Source: a virus
Direction: 5' to 3' (one strand)
DNA length: 32,852 bases
Virus record (IMG/VR): IMGVR_UViG_3300027704_000087
Span: 1-32,852 of that record
The notes under the pieces were generated by a model. The model was not told where the DNA came from, ran no database searches, and saw only the letters and a program-made list of their open reading frames with translations. Position numbers and translations under genes: made by a program. Positions 23,446 through 32,343 of this stretch are shown piece by piece. Numbering within the stretch: the stretch's first letter is position 1; each line of letters opens with the position of its first letter.

Positions 23446-24723
23446 TTAACTTGAATATATCTGCACATTAACAATAGACTGGTCATAAAGGCTAGCGTTG
23501 GTAGGATAGCCGACACCTATTCTTAAACTTGAAGTTGTGTAGGCAGCGTTGTTTGCGCCACGCTTCCAAGCCCCGTAAGCATAGTTATCTGTCTGCCCCG
23601 CAGTGCCTATATCATTGGCTGACAAAGATACACTGTAATTTACGTCAGGCATTGCCGTAGTAAAATTAATTGTATAGTTGCCTGTACCATTATCAGTAAT
23701 AGAACTGACGTTGTAAGAACCACGAATAGCTACAGTGCTTGTACCATTAAAGTTGACCCACGCGGAGCATAGCCTAGTTTCAGCAACACTACCTAAATCA
23801 GCGATAGACTGAGCTGTAACGGTTTTAAGATTACTTGAATCACTTGCATCTTGTACAAGAACTTTATCTGTAGTTGCAACAGTAACTGCTGTTAAAGTTG
23901 CCCCACTTAACGTTGCTTGTGCTGTTTGCCAAGATGCAGCTGAGCCGTTAGTCTGCAAATACTTACCTGAGTTCCCTGATTGTGATGGGAAGGTATCTCC
24001 ATCAGCTCCATCATCTCCATCAGCTCCAGCAGCTCCTGTAGCTCCTGTAGCACCTGTAGCACCTGTAGGGCCAGCTACTGTAGAGTCAGCTCCTGTAGCA
24101 CCTGTAGCACCTGTAGGGCCTGTAGACCCTGTAGCACCTGTAGGAAGTCCTAAACTTAGAACCCCTGTACCTGAACTGTAGCTAGAAGTAGAAGAACCTC
24201 CAGCAGCTACCGTAGTGGTTGCTGTGGTTAAGGCTGTTAGTTCAGCTGCACTTGCTGCTGCATTCGTAGCAGAGGTACTTGCTTCACTTGCTTTAGTTGT
24301 AGCGATACCTGCTTGAGTAGTTGCTGTAGAAGCTGAGGTACTTGCCTCCCCAGCCTTGGTTGTAGCAATGCCAGCTTGAGTTGAAGCTGTACCTGCTGAG
24401 GTACTTGAGTTTGACTCGCTTGTAGCTGCGTTCGATTCTGAGGTACCTGCAGCGCTCTCTGACGCACTTGCGTTCGTAGCTGAGGTACTTGCATTGGTTT
24501 CAGAAGTTAACGCGTTAGACGCGCTTGTAGAGGCCTCTGAAGCCTTAGTGGTAGCTGTAGTTGCTTTAGTTGTTGCTGTACTTGCGGAACCACTTGCACT
24601 TGTTTCTGAGACTAATGCTTCATCTCTATACCTTTTAGCATCTGCTGAAAAACCAGCTACTTCATCCCGCGTTACATCTGTGGATGAGTCACCAGACCCA
24701 CCAGAACCTCTATAAATTGCCAT
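23446..24723 (-). CDS. Collagen-like tail fibre protein
   Basis: The 425-residue product has a short N-terminal attachment region (MAIYRGSGGSGDSSTDVTR). A long Ala/Ser/Thr-rich repeat shaft (about 38-160) follows, suited to a coiled coil. Next comes a collagen-like Gly-X-Y stretch (about 195-243, GATGATGATG then GADGDDGADG), and last a beta-rich C-terminal domain that would bind the host surface. Collagen repeats form trimeric rods in phage fibres. The repeats are also visible as short DNA repeats, which may allow length change by recombination. It lies between the capsid gene and the accessory fibre proteins. Confidence 0.88.
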   Translation of the reverse strand: MAIYRGSGGSGDSSTDVTRDEVAGFSADAKRYRDEALVSETSASGSASTATTKATTATTKASEASTSASNALTSETNASTSATNASASESAAGTSESNAATSESNSSTSAGTASTQAGIATTKAGEASTSASTATTQAGIATTKASEASTSATNAAASAAELTALTTATTTVAAGGSSTSSYSSGTGVLSLGLPTGATGSTGPTGATGATGADSTVAGPTGATGATGATGAAGADGDDGADGDTFPSQSGNSGKYLQTNGSAASWQTAQATLSGATLTAVTVATTDKVLVQDASDSSNLKTVTAQSIADLGSVAETRLCSAWVNFNGTSTVAIRGSYNVSSITDNGTGNYTINFTTAMPDVNYSVSLSANDIGTAGQTDNYAYGAWKRGANNAAYTTSSLRIGVGYPTNASLYDQSIVNVQIYSS

Positions 24724-24770
24724 GTGTATGTAACCTTATTTTTGAAGTTGTTAAAGATATAAAGATGAAG

Positions 24771-24790
24771 CAGGTAGGTTTCCCCACCCA
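24771..24790 (-). terminator. GNRA-loop hairpin after the capsid gene (attenuator or terminator)
   Basis: On the minus-strand RNA, GGUGGG pairs with CCUACC around a GAAA tetraloop, with two further wobble pairs possible, followed by a U-rich stretch (CUUCAUCUUUAUAUCUUU). A second perfect inverted repeat, CTAACTAA/TTAGTTAG (24798-24820), overlaps the capsid stop codon. Together they could lower read-through from the very abundant capsid message into the fibre gene or protect the 3' end of the message. Confidence 0.45.
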
Positions 24791-24812
24791 CTCCAAGCTA
24801 ACTAAATGTTAC

Positions 24813-25754
24813 TTAGTTAGGCACTGCAATGACTAAACCAGACTCTGGTCTAAGAACTGCTGTACCATAAAGAGTATCAGAAGTAAATAGATTTGCTAAC
24901 CACTCTTGTTTGTACTGAGTTTGTGAACGAACACCCAATTGCTCTGCTAACACTAGAGCATCTTTGTGACCTAAAACAGCACCACGAGTATCTACAGCAG
25001 AAGCTGAGTTATCAGCAGCAGTTTCTACTACAGGACAGTTGCTTGATACATATACATCAACACCGTATAGTGAACCAATTTTACCATTCTGAACGCCACG
25101 ACCATCTACAAAATCACTAGATTGATAACGGTCAATACCCATGATAGTGTTACGTACTGATGGTGGGATAACTAAGAAACGACCGTCCATAGGTGTATCA
25201 TTGTCATCTAACTGTTGGATAGCACCACGTAGGGCTAAGTCAGTGAATACATCAGTAGCAGCTACAGTATCGACTGCATAAGCAGCAAGACCATTAGCAG
25301 CATCAACATAGAAAGAGTTGTTATGAACATAGCTTGAGCCATCGCCATTACCAAAAGATTTACTTAAGTCAAACAAATCAGTATCGACTTGTTTAGCTAG
25401 GGCATAGCCAGCATCATCTGTGTAGAATTTACGTAGTGATGCAAGAGCTTGAGTCTCTGCAATGTCTTCAATCAAACGAGAGTACTCGTAATGTTTATTG
25501 ACAGTTACAGTAACTTCAGATTCTGTAGCAGCGATTAGTGATACTTGTGTAGATGCTGCTTTTGCAGAAGCTGCGCCACGAGTTGGTTTAGGGATGTGTA
25601 ATGTATCACCCTTTTTACCAGCCATAGGCATGCGGTTAACGAGGTTAGCTAAAATTAAGTTTGATTTATAGGCTGCTACAATCTCATCACTCCACAGTTC
25701 TGGGATGAAGGTTGCTGCAGTTGTTGTTGTTACGTGTGCTGTTCCTAGTGCCAT
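24813..25754 (-). CDS. Major capsid protein
   Basis: A 313-residue protein with text typical of HK97-fold capsids of marine podoviruses: FIPELWSDEIVAAYKSNLILANLVNRM near the N-terminus, then KKGDTLHIPKP, YEYSRLIEDIAETQAL, YALAKQVDTDLF, a PMDGRFLVIPPSVRNTIM segment and a final TAVLRPESGLVIAVPN. AAAGG lies about ten bases before the ATG. It follows the scaffold gene, the usual order, and is followed by a hairpin. Confidence 0.92.
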   Translation of the reverse strand: MALGTAHVTTTTAATFIPELWSDEIVAAYKSNLILANLVNRMPMAGKKGDTLHIPKPTRGAASAKAASTQVSLIAATESEVTVTVNKHYEYSRLIEDIAETQALASLRKFYTDDAGYALAKQVDTDLFDLSKSFGNGDGSSYVHNNSFYVDAANGLAAYAVDTVAATDVFTDLALRGAIQQLDDNDTPMDGRFLVIPPSVRNTIMGIDRYQSSDFVDGRGVQNGKIGSLYGVDVYVSSNCPVVETAADNSASAVDTRGAVLGHKDALVLAEQLGVRSQTQYKQEWLANLFTSDTLYGTAVLRPESGLVIAVPN

Positions 25755-25785
25755 TTTGAAATACCTTTATAATTAAGAAGTTGTG

Positions 25786-26634
25786 TTACTTTACCCTTTT
25801 CTCAGCGTATGCTTTTGTTATCTCATCGGATAACTCAAGATACCGAGCAGGGTCATTTTGCATTAAATTAATAATATCAGAACGTCTGTACAGTTTCCTT
25901 GATTTGGTCTCACCTGAGCCAGTAGCAGAACCTGTGGAAGCAGCCTTACGCTGTTGTTTCCTATTGGTATCTTCATTTTGGGTAGAGTCTTTTATAACTT
26001 TTTGTCTCTCTTTCCAATTTGATAAGAGTTCATTAGCAGAATCATAATCAAAGCCTGAGTGCGCTCTTTCAAATAACTCTAGTCTAACTTTTGAGTCCTT
26101 AACCCAACTAACAAAGGCTTCATTATTTACTACTTCTAAATAATCAGGATGATTATCAGTAAGTTTAGTAGTAATGTCCTGTTGTTTTAGGGCTTGCTTA
26201 ATTTCCTTCAGCTCTTTTGCTTGCTCGCTGTTTTCAATTGAGCGTTGGATATACTCTTCTGGTTTGTCAAATAAATCTAAATCTTCTTGCTTAGGTTTGC
26301 TTTCCTTGTTCTTGTGGGTTGTTGCTGCAAGTCCGTCCTTTACATATTTGTCAATAACACTACGTAAGTCACCTAACTCATTACCCTGTCTGCTGATATG
26401 TTTCTCAGCTTCTTGGTGCATCTTAATAACATCAGGAATAGATTTACCTGAGTACTTCTGCAAAGCTGGGTCTGGTGCTTCTTCTTCTTCTGAAACCTCT
26501 TCATCTACTTCAGGAGAATTGTCTGCTTCTAGTGCAGAGCCTCCTTCCATATCTTCAAATGATTCCTTAGTGCTACTAACCTCTTCTGTTTCAAGGTCTG
26601 CTTCTTGCTCTTCAACTAAAAATTTTGCTGCCAT
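25786..26634 (-). CDS. Capsid scaffolding protein
   Basis: A 282-residue, highly charged protein. The N-terminal 55 residues are very acidic (VDEEVSEEEEAPDPAL), the middle is helical and Lys/Glu/Gln-rich, and the C-terminus is basic (SRKLYRRSD, EKRVK), as in scaffolds that touch the capsid through a basic helix-turn-helix. It sits directly before the capsid gene, where T7-like phages keep the scaffold. GGAG lies about eight bases before the ATG. It should leave the head before or during DNA packaging. Confidence 0.85.
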   Translation of the reverse strand: MAAKFLVEEQEADLETEEVSSTKESFEDMEGGSALEADNSPEVDEEVSEEEEAPDPALQKYSGKSIPDVIKMHQEAEKHISRQGNELGDLRSVIDKYVKDGLAATTHKNKESKPKQEDLDLFDKPEEYIQRSIENSEQAKELKEIKQALKQQDITTKLTDNHPDYLEVVNNEAFVSWVKDSKVRLELFERAHSGFDYDSANELLSNWKERQKVIKDSTQNEDTNRKQQRKAASTGSATGSGETKSRKLYRRSDIINLMQNDPARYLELSDEITKAYAEKRVK

Positions 26635-26668
26635 TGTATTAACTCCGTACTTATAAAAGTATTATGGA

Positions 26669-26887
26669 TTATTGTGATTGTGAAGAGTTCTCATGTTTCC
26701 TTGCCCACTTAATAGATTCCCCAGGAAAATTCCCAGAGATAGCATCTAATTTACAAGCAACAGGAGAAATTATCTTCACAGCTTCTTTCCCACAAACCTC
26801 ACATTCTACAGACTCTATTGCTGTGTCTATAAAACGCTCCGTTGTGTGGCCTTCTTTGCATTTAAAATCAAACATTCTACGAGGCAA
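26669..26887 (-). CDS. FmdB-like zinc-ribbon protein
   Basis: A 72-residue protein with a predicted zinc site C10, H14, C29 and C32 (FKCKEGH ... CEVC). It starts at a TTG that has AGGAG seven bases upstream. The first ATG (26875) is 12 bases further in and badly spaced, and an MPRR N-terminus is what I expect for this phage family, so TTG is preferred. It overlaps the preceding gene by 11 bases. Similar small zinc ribbons lie in head gene clusters of other podoviruses. The role is unknown. Confidence 0.72.
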   Translation of the reverse strand: MPRRMFDFKCKEGHTTERFIDTAIESVECEVCGKEAVKIISPVACKLDAISGNFPGESIKWARKHENSSQSQ

Positions 26888-27131
26888 AATTATTCTCCTG
26901 TTCTTCAGAGATTATCTGGTCGTAAGCAGCTCGAGTATTAAACTCAAAGTTCAAGATGTTCTTCAGAATGAAAAGTTGTCCTTGCACATGTCGCAAGTGT
27001 TTCTCATCTTCCAAACCCTCTATACTGAACCCTTCTAAGTTTTCTTTGATAGTGGCTGTAAATTGCTCCCAGCCATCTGTACCAAACAAATCAAAAAAGG
27101 TTTCATAGTATTTTTCGTCTTCTAGATTCAT
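26877..27131 (-). CDS. Hypothetical protein between portal and scaffold (84 aa)
   Basis: An 84-residue acidic, mainly helical protein (EKYYETFFDLFGTDGWEQFTATIKENL, then HVQGQLFILKNILNFEFNTRAAYDQIISEE). The ATG lies eight bases after the portal stop and has only a weak ribosome binding site. Small proteins of this size and place are common in related phages. No known function; a head-assembly role is inferred from position. Confidence 0.6.
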   Translation of the reverse strand: MNLEDEKYYETFFDLFGTDGWEQFTATIKENLEGFSIEGLEDEKHLRHVQGQLFILKNILNFEFNTRAAYDQIISEEQENNFAS

Positions 27132-27141
27132 TTATGTATGT

Positions 27142-29118
27142 TTACTTTCTGCCCATCATCTGCATTTGTGCAATAACTTCATTGGACTCTACATCTGCGG
27201 CTTTAATGAGGTTGCCCTCTTCTTTAATTTTAAGTTCAGCAATCTTAACAGCTTTCTCAAAGTCATCTACAGGAGTATTCTTAGACATGGCAGCGATACG
27301 TCTTGTCTCTTCCTCGAAAGGTAAGAGCTGAGTCTCAACGTTATTCTGTTGTACTCTTGATTGAATCTCTGCTGCTTCTATCTGAAGTTTCTGTACTTGA
27401 GCTTGTGCTAGTTGTAGCTGAAGCATTAACTGTTGTTGTTGTGCTTGCTGCTGTTGTTGAGCTTCTTGTTGTTTCTCAGGAGTATCTGCATTAGCTGCTC
27501 TAATAGTAGCCAAGATAGATTCTCTGTTTGTAAGGTTCATAGACTCTACAATAGACTCTACTAACATTGGATACATTGGAGAATCCGCAGGCATAGTCTG
27601 TAGCAACTGTACTAGCTGTGTGACCTCATACTCTCTAGCAATAATACCTAAAGAGTTAGATGCAACAAATTTGTAGTCCTGTACTGGATAAGTCTCAGGG
27701 TCAAACTGCATGTACCTGTAAATTGCTTTATGGATAAACGGTACTAGGAAGTTCTCTTGGAAGTTTAAGAGAGTTCTCTTATGCCGCTTGATAACAGCAC
27801 CTAATGCCATTGAGATACCAGAAGCAGTTGCCTCTCCACTCAACGCACCTTGGAAGCCTACAGTATCTACAGCACCTGTTGCTTGCTGTACCATGTTCTG
27901 TAGCTGTTGTCCTTGTGCAAAAGTAATCTGGTCCACTGCACCAAACTTAAATGGTTGTAGAATCTCTGAGGGATTACCGTTAGTAAGGAATGTCTTACCC
28001 GGTTTAATATCGAACTTAGCACCTCTAGGCATACGAGAAGCATCAATAGCCATCATAGGATGTACTGTAAGTGCTAGGGCATCAATACGCGCTCTAAGCT
28101 CTGTATCTAGTGCTTTCTGGCTGTTATAGCCCTTCTCACAGACACCACGACCCCAGAACTTACTAGGTACTGTATCCCATTGGAATGCTACGATAGGTCT
28201 ATCCTGCATCATAAACGGGTTAGCTTCTACTTTTAAGATAGTTTCCCCGTTAGCAATAATAACAATAGCTTCTATATAAGAGTCATCGTTACTAACCTCA
28301 TCAGGGAATAGGGATTCTAACTCACCCTCTTCTTCATTCTCCATCTCAGCTTCAAATAAACTTTTAGGCACTAGTCCGTAGTACTTAGTAAGGCGTACCC
28401 TGTTGTCATCTTGGTAGCTTGTGTCCTGGTCTGGTTCTAGTTTGTCATCTGTAGGAGCTCTGTCAATCTCTACATCTCTGTAGATACCATTATCAATATC
28501 AATCTGTACTTGATGTGCAGGTACAAACATGTCTGTAGCACAGCCAAGTGCCTCTTCAATGCTTGATGCTACTGGGTCAATCAAGAAGTTCTGAGGAAGG
28601 ATAGGTCTTATCTTAACGATAAACCTTTCTCTTTTATTTACACCTACAGCTTGCATTGCACCATCCATCACTGGCTGGCTAGCAGGTGTATACTCTATAA
28701 CATCATCTAAGTAGACTTCACCAATGCCTGTACCATAGACAGCACTGTTAATTAATACTTCGCTGATGGAGCTCCTAGCCTTAGCGAACTGCATGTCCTC
28801 TTCTAGTTGCTTCTTAACTAATTCAATGTCAATCTTTTGATTATCTTGGAAGTCATCGTGTAAATCAAACCACTTACCACGACCAAAGGTCGCTTCTTCA
28901 ACTTCTGCAACAGAAGACTCTACTGCTTGTTGTAAAGCTGGCGTAATAATACGAGAGCGTTCTGACTTTCTCTCTTGGTCTTCAGCTGCCCAGATGCCTC
29001 TCCAGAGTCTATAATACTCTTCGTGGTCTAATCTATAGTTAGATTCGTAGTGGTCTCTCCAAGTGTCACACTTCTCCATCACCCATTGATTTAATTCCAG
29101 ACTATCTAGTTCTTTCAT
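27142..29118 (-). CDS. Portal protein (head-tail connector)
   Basis: A 658-residue protein that would form the dodecameric ring through which DNA is packed and released. The N-terminal helix region (WVMEKCDTWRDHYESNYRLDHEEYYRLWRGIW) and SRIITPALQQAVESSVAEVEEATFGRGKWFDL are typical of podovirus portals. The middle contains the RPIVAFQWDTVPSKFWGRGVCEKGYNSQKALD stem-type region. A Gln-rich coiled coil near residues 565-610 forms the barrel-like end. AGGA lies five bases before the ATG. It directly follows the large terminase gene. Confidence 0.9.
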   Translation of the reverse strand: MKELDSLELNQWVMEKCDTWRDHYESNYRLDHEEYYRLWRGIWAAEDQERKSERSRIITPALQQAVESSVAEVEEATFGRGKWFDLHDDFQDNQKIDIELVKKQLEEDMQFAKARSSISEVLINSAVYGTGIGEVYLDDVIEYTPASQPVMDGAMQAVGVNKRERFIVKIRPILPQNFLIDPVASSIEEALGCATDMFVPAHQVQIDIDNGIYRDVEIDRAPTDDKLEPDQDTSYQDDNRVRLTKYYGLVPKSLFEAEMENEEEGELESLFPDEVSNDDSYIEAIVIIANGETILKVEANPFMMQDRPIVAFQWDTVPSKFWGRGVCEKGYNSQKALDTELRARIDALALTVHPMMAIDASRMPRGAKFDIKPGKTFLTNGNPSEILQPFKFGAVDQITFAQGQQLQNMVQQATGAVDTVGFQGALSGEATASGISMALGAVIKRHKRTLLNFQENFLVPFIHKAIYRYMQFDPETYPVQDYKFVASNSLGIIAREYEVTQLVQLLQTMPADSPMYPMLVESIVESMNLTNRESILATIRAANADTPEKQQEAQQQQQAQQQQLMLQLQLAQAQVQKLQIEAAEIQSRVQQNNVETQLLPFEEETRRIAAMSKNTPVDDFEKAVKIAELKIKEEGNLIKAADVESNEVIAQMQMMGRK

Positions 29119-29140
29119 TTGTATCCTTTTAAACTATTTA

Positions 29141-30400
29141 TTAGTAACCAGCTGTGATATCCATTGGTTCGTAGTTGTCTTCTTCAAAGTCATACCCATA
29201 AGACACCAGAGCTAACTGGTCTATATAGGCTAAAGAGTCAATCAAGTCATCATGCACTAAAGGGTTAGGGAATTGAAACAGCTCATCTAAAAACTCAATG
29301 TTCCATTCCCCTTCCGCTAGCTTGATAGTCCCGTGTTCAAACTTACCCTGTAAGGCAGACACTATCCTATCAGTTTTCTTTCTGTTACCGTGAGTTAACT
29401 CTACTACTCTAAAGAACCTACCCTGCTTCTTCATCATATCCGTAAGGGGTGACATCACTGCTTGCCTAGCAATACCCTTCTCTATACCTACAGAGATTGG
29501 CTGGTACTTAGCAACAGCACTGAATATCTTATTGACAGTCTCATCAAAAGTCCACCTACCAAAAACAATATCTTCTACGTACCAACCCTCCTCATTTACT
29601 TTAACTATCGAGATGGCTGTGTTATCTAACCTTTTATGCTTTGTCTTTGCTTTACCTACTTCTTCAAAACCAGCCAAGTCAATGGCGATGTAGTACTCTC
29701 CAATATCAGGGGGCTCCTCCTCAAAGGCTACCCACTCTTCCTTAAATATCTCACTACCCATAGCTTCAAAAGAAGCCATAAACTCTTGTCTAAACGCAAA
29801 AGAAGACATAGAGCCTTTTGCCAGGTTAATCTCCTCTGGGTCTAGTAGAGGGTTGTCATACGAAGTAAAGTGCCAGCCCTCATACGTTACATCCTCTCCT
29901 AAGTCTGCATACTTATACAAGTCATAGAAGTGATTTCTTCCCATAGGAGTACCGATAAACAGTGCTTCTCCCTTCTGGTCGGCAAGGGCTGGTCTTAAAA
30001 TCTGCTCCCAGACTGCAGGCTTCATATCTGCATACTCATCCATCACTAGGAACTTCAAACTAACACCACGCATGGTCTCTGGTCTATCAGCTCCCTTTAG
30101 GGAAATAGTAGCACCATTGATTAACGTAATCTGTAAATTGTTAATATGACTGGTCTTTATAACAGGATGAGCTAACTCTAATAGAGTCTGCCAAATAATA
30201 TCCCTAGCCTGCCCTTGCGTAGGAGCAACGTAAAATACATTACCCTTACCTGACTGTAGTGCATTAACGATAAGGAGCCAAGCAGCTAGTCTGGACTTAC
30301 CAGTTCGTCTACCTGCGGCTACCACTTTAAATCTTGTCTTACTAGCCCATACCTCTTCTTGCCAAGGTAGGAGCTTAATGTTTAGGTCTGTGCTACTCAC
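29141..30400 (-). CDS. Terminase large subunit
   Basis: This ATP-driven motor packs DNA and cuts concatemers. The 419-residue protein has a Walker A at 28-36 (AAGRRTGKS), a Walker B ending D121-E122 (FLVMDE) and a coupling motif IGTPMG at 149-154. The RNase H-like nuclease has D241 (IAIDLAG), E307 (GIEKG) and D384/D385/D388 near the end (HDDLIDSL). The start is GTG, adjacent to the stop of the lysin gene, with only AAGAG upstream; the good N-terminal fit supports it. It is shorter than T7 gp19 (586), close to the P22/marine podovirus type. Confidence 0.95.
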   Translation of the reverse strand: MSSTDLNIKLLPWQEEVWASKTRFKVVAAGRRTGKSRLAAWLLIVNALQSGKGNVFYVAPTQGQARDIIWQTLLELAHPVIKTSHINNLQITLINGATISLKGADRPETMRGVSLKFLVMDEYADMKPAVWEQILRPALADQKGEALFIGTPMGRNHFYDLYKYADLGEDVTYEGWHFTSYDNPLLDPEEINLAKGSMSSFAFRQEFMASFEAMGSEIFKEEWVAFEEEPPDIGEYYIAIDLAGFEEVGKAKTKHKRLDNTAISIVKVNEEGWYVEDIVFGRWTFDETVNKIFSAVAKYQPISVGIEKGIARQAVMSPLTDMMKKQGRFFRVVELTHGNRKKTDRIVSALQGKFEHGTIKLAEGEWNIEFLDELFQFPNPLVHDDLIDSLAYIDQLALVSYGYDFEEDNYEPMDITAGY

Positions 30401-31453
30401 TTACTCTTCTAATCTTTTAATATACTTACTTAATGTTTTATACCTAAAAGTATCCACACCAGCACCCCAAGGAACGTAAGACTCTCTTGTTGTATCTAAA
30501 GCTGCTATTAAGTCTTCGTTTGTAACATCAGGGTTAGATAAAGCTTCCTTAATAGGTGAGACAAGTACCCCTGTTGTTACAGCAGTGCCTGTGTCTATAT
30601 TGTCAGAGTACCTAGTTAGCTTAGTTTCACTATTTGAGTTCCACCCACCACCCCAATGTTTTAAACTCATCAAGATACTAATACCCTTGTTATTTAATTT
30701 TGGGTAGTCCCTCTTAAATTCTATTGCATCCCCCCTCGCCTTTTCTGCTATATTAGCAGAGACTATGTCAAACTCATCTCTAGTCATCTTTACTGGGTTT
30801 TTTGGACGTATTGCTGAAATCCCCTTTGTAAACGCATCAACATTATCTAAATCGATTAATACCCTCTCTGGTACTCCCAAGGAAGCCATCTCAGCCCTAG
30901 TAGTTTGTGATGCATCTAATCCTTGTGCGATAGTAATACCAGAGGTGCTATTAGGCTTATGGGCAAAAGAAGAGTTATTATAATTCCCTTCATACTCTTT
31001 TAAGTTTTCTGCGTATCGTTCTACAATAGGCTCTATAGTCTCTTCTGGAGTTACTATTGGAGCTTGTGTTAGCTCTTCTATAGCCTCTCCTGGCATTGGA
31101 AAAGATGAATCAGGTGATTTAGTAAACGAAGAGAATACATCATCACCGATAGAGCTAGCTGAAAGGTCTTCGTAGACATCACGAGCATCAGCACCAACTT
31201 CTCTAAAGAAACTTGTAGCCCAATCAGCAGCCCCCGATTTGAATTCATCCTCACCACTAAGTTGTTGTTCTTGACTTTCTTGTCCTTGTGGGACTATCGA
31301 ATAGTCGTATAGGTTAAGGTTAATCTCTTGTCCTACCTGTAATTTAGTAGGGTCATCAATACCGTTAAAGGCAGCTACTTCCTGCCAGTTCTGACCGAAT
31401 AAATCAGATAGGGTATCACCCTCTTTAATTCTGTATATGTTTTCTGCTGGCAT
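30401..31453 (-). CDS. LysM plus pesticin/T4-lysozyme-like cell wall hydrolase
   Basis: A 350-residue peptidoglycan-degrading protein. An N-terminal LysM domain (about 5-48: YRIKEGDTLSDLFG ... LQVGQEINL) binds glycan. A 100-residue acidic linker follows. The C-terminal domain looks like the pesticin/T4-type muramidase: E155 (EYEG), T174 and D180 (GITIAQGLD), with the six-residue T-to-D spacing seen in pesticin. No signal peptide or membrane anchor is present, so release would need a holin, or it rides in the virion. AGGA lies six bases before the ATG. It sits in the packaging cluster before the large terminase. Confidence 0.8.
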   Translation of the reverse strand: MPAENIYRIKEGDTLSDLFGQNWQEVAAFNGIDDPTKLQVGQEINLNLYDYSIVPQGQESQEQQLSGEDEFKSGAADWATSFFREVGADARDVYEDLSASSIGDDVFSSFTKSPDSSFPMPGEAIEELTQAPIVTPEETIEPIVERYAENLKEYEGNYNNSSFAHKPNSTSGITIAQGLDASQTTRAEMASLGVPERVLIDLDNVDAFTKGISAIRPKNPVKMTRDEFDIVSANIAEKARGDAIEFKRDYPKLNNKGISILMSLKHWGGGWNSNSETKLTRYSDNIDTGTAVTTGVLVSPIKEALSNPDVTNEDLIAALDTTRESYVPWGAGVDTFRYKTLSKYIKRLEE

Positions 31454-31461
31454 ACTCTATC

Positions 31462-31731
31462 CTACCACTTTACTTTATCAGACCAGTAAGCAGCAGACAT
31501 TTTACCTTTAGCTATGTTCTTACCATGTCTAGCCTTAAAGCTTTTCTGTCTAGCTTTCTCAGATTTTGTAGTAGGGTTTGCACCAGCACCAGAAACTCCT
31601 TGTTGACCAAATCTAATCAACTTAGTAGTCTCCCCTTCTTTTGCCAATACTGCGTGGGACTTCTTCCCATCTGGAGTTTTCTTAGGTTTGTTATAACCTG
31701 CAAAAGTCTCCCCTCTATATTCTATAGTCAT
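31462..31731 (-). CDS. DUF6321-like small basic protein
   Basis: An 89-residue, strongly basic protein ending KARQKSFKARHGKNIAKGKMSAAYWSDKVKW, a conserved ending I recall from the DUF6321 group found in many marine phages. The middle has KLIRFGQQGVSGAG. The start overlaps the terminase small subunit stop as ATGA. The basic charge and the place beside packaging genes suggest a DNA- or head-associated role, but no function has been shown to my knowledge. Confidence 0.75.
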   Translation of the reverse strand: MTIEYRGETFAGYNKPKKTPDGKKSHAVLAKEGETTKLIRFGQQGVSGAGANPTTKSEKARQKSFKARHGKNIAKGKMSAAYWSDKVKW

Positions 31732-32006
31732 TCATCAACCCCACTGTATTTAAAGGACTCAACATCTATTACCTGTTCTTCTTCTTCCTGTACAACTTCC
31801 ATACCTTTACTACCACCTACACCGCTAATAGTAATATTAACAGAAGGTCTACCACCAGTACCTAAGACATCCTTCTCAAACAGTCCAACAGGTAATATCC
31901 TATCAGTGACTATCTTCCAAGCAGCAGCCTGATGTTTGTGGTCATCATCTAGAGCAGCATTAAGTATTGTATCCAATACCTTCCTACTCTTAGGAGAAGC
32001 TAACAT
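31728..32006 (-). CDS. Terminase small subunit (start uncertain, true N-terminus upstream)
   Basis: From the first ATG (32006) the product has 92 residues with SPKSRKVLDTILNAALDDDHKHQAAAWKIVTDRILP, typical of podovirus small terminases that recognise phage DNA. But the same frame stays open upstream to 32282 and encodes a conserved-looking, basic N-terminal region (GRPPKA, GRPKGDNSVINEYKAR) that I expect in this family. No ATG, GTG or TTG lies in that extension; ATT or ATC codons (for example ATC ending at 32213) are the only near-start codons. A rare start codon, a frameshift from the ATG at about 32236, or an assembly error could explain it. The acidic C-terminus (EEEEQVIDVE) may contact the large subunit. 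Confidence 0.8.
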   Translation of the reverse strand: MLASPKSRKVLDTILNAALDDDHKHQAAAWKIVTDRILPVGLFEKDVLGTGGRPSVNITISGVGGSKGMEVVQEEEEQVIDVESFKYSGVDE

Positions 32007-32314
32007 ACGAGCTTTATACTCATTGATGACAGAGTTATCCCCCTTAGGTCTACCGACAATACCAGTACCTTTAGCTGCTTTTTTTAAATCAGCTTTAGGA
32101 GGTCTTCCTCTTTTTCTTTTAGCTTTATTCTTTTCTACGTGTAGTCTTGTAGCTTCCTCTTTAGTTACTGGAGGTGTAATGACATCACTGGAGTTATTGT
32201 TTTCTGTAACGATAGGAAAGCTGCCTCTGCACCATACTAGAAGAATGTTAAGTAGGTTAAGGAGAGTATATATAAAACAAAACTAACTAATCTCTTACTT
32301 AACAAAGAAATAAG

Positions 32315-32343
32315 ATTATACCATACCTTTATCCCTTTGTCAA
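32315..32343 (-). promoter_or_regulatory. Consensus late promoter for packaging and head genes
   Basis: On the minus strand, TTGACA (32338-32343) and TATAAT (32315-32320) are both perfect with 17 bases between, plus TG one base before the -10 box. The upstream sequence AATAAAAATAAA is the same as before the tail promoter and should act as an UP element for the host polymerase alpha subunit. It lies just before the terminase small subunit gene. Confidence 0.92.

Noticed and set aside
24237-24494. Gln/Leu-rich frames over the fibre shaft
   Set aside because: They are out-of-frame readings of the Ala/Ser/Thr repeat DNA.
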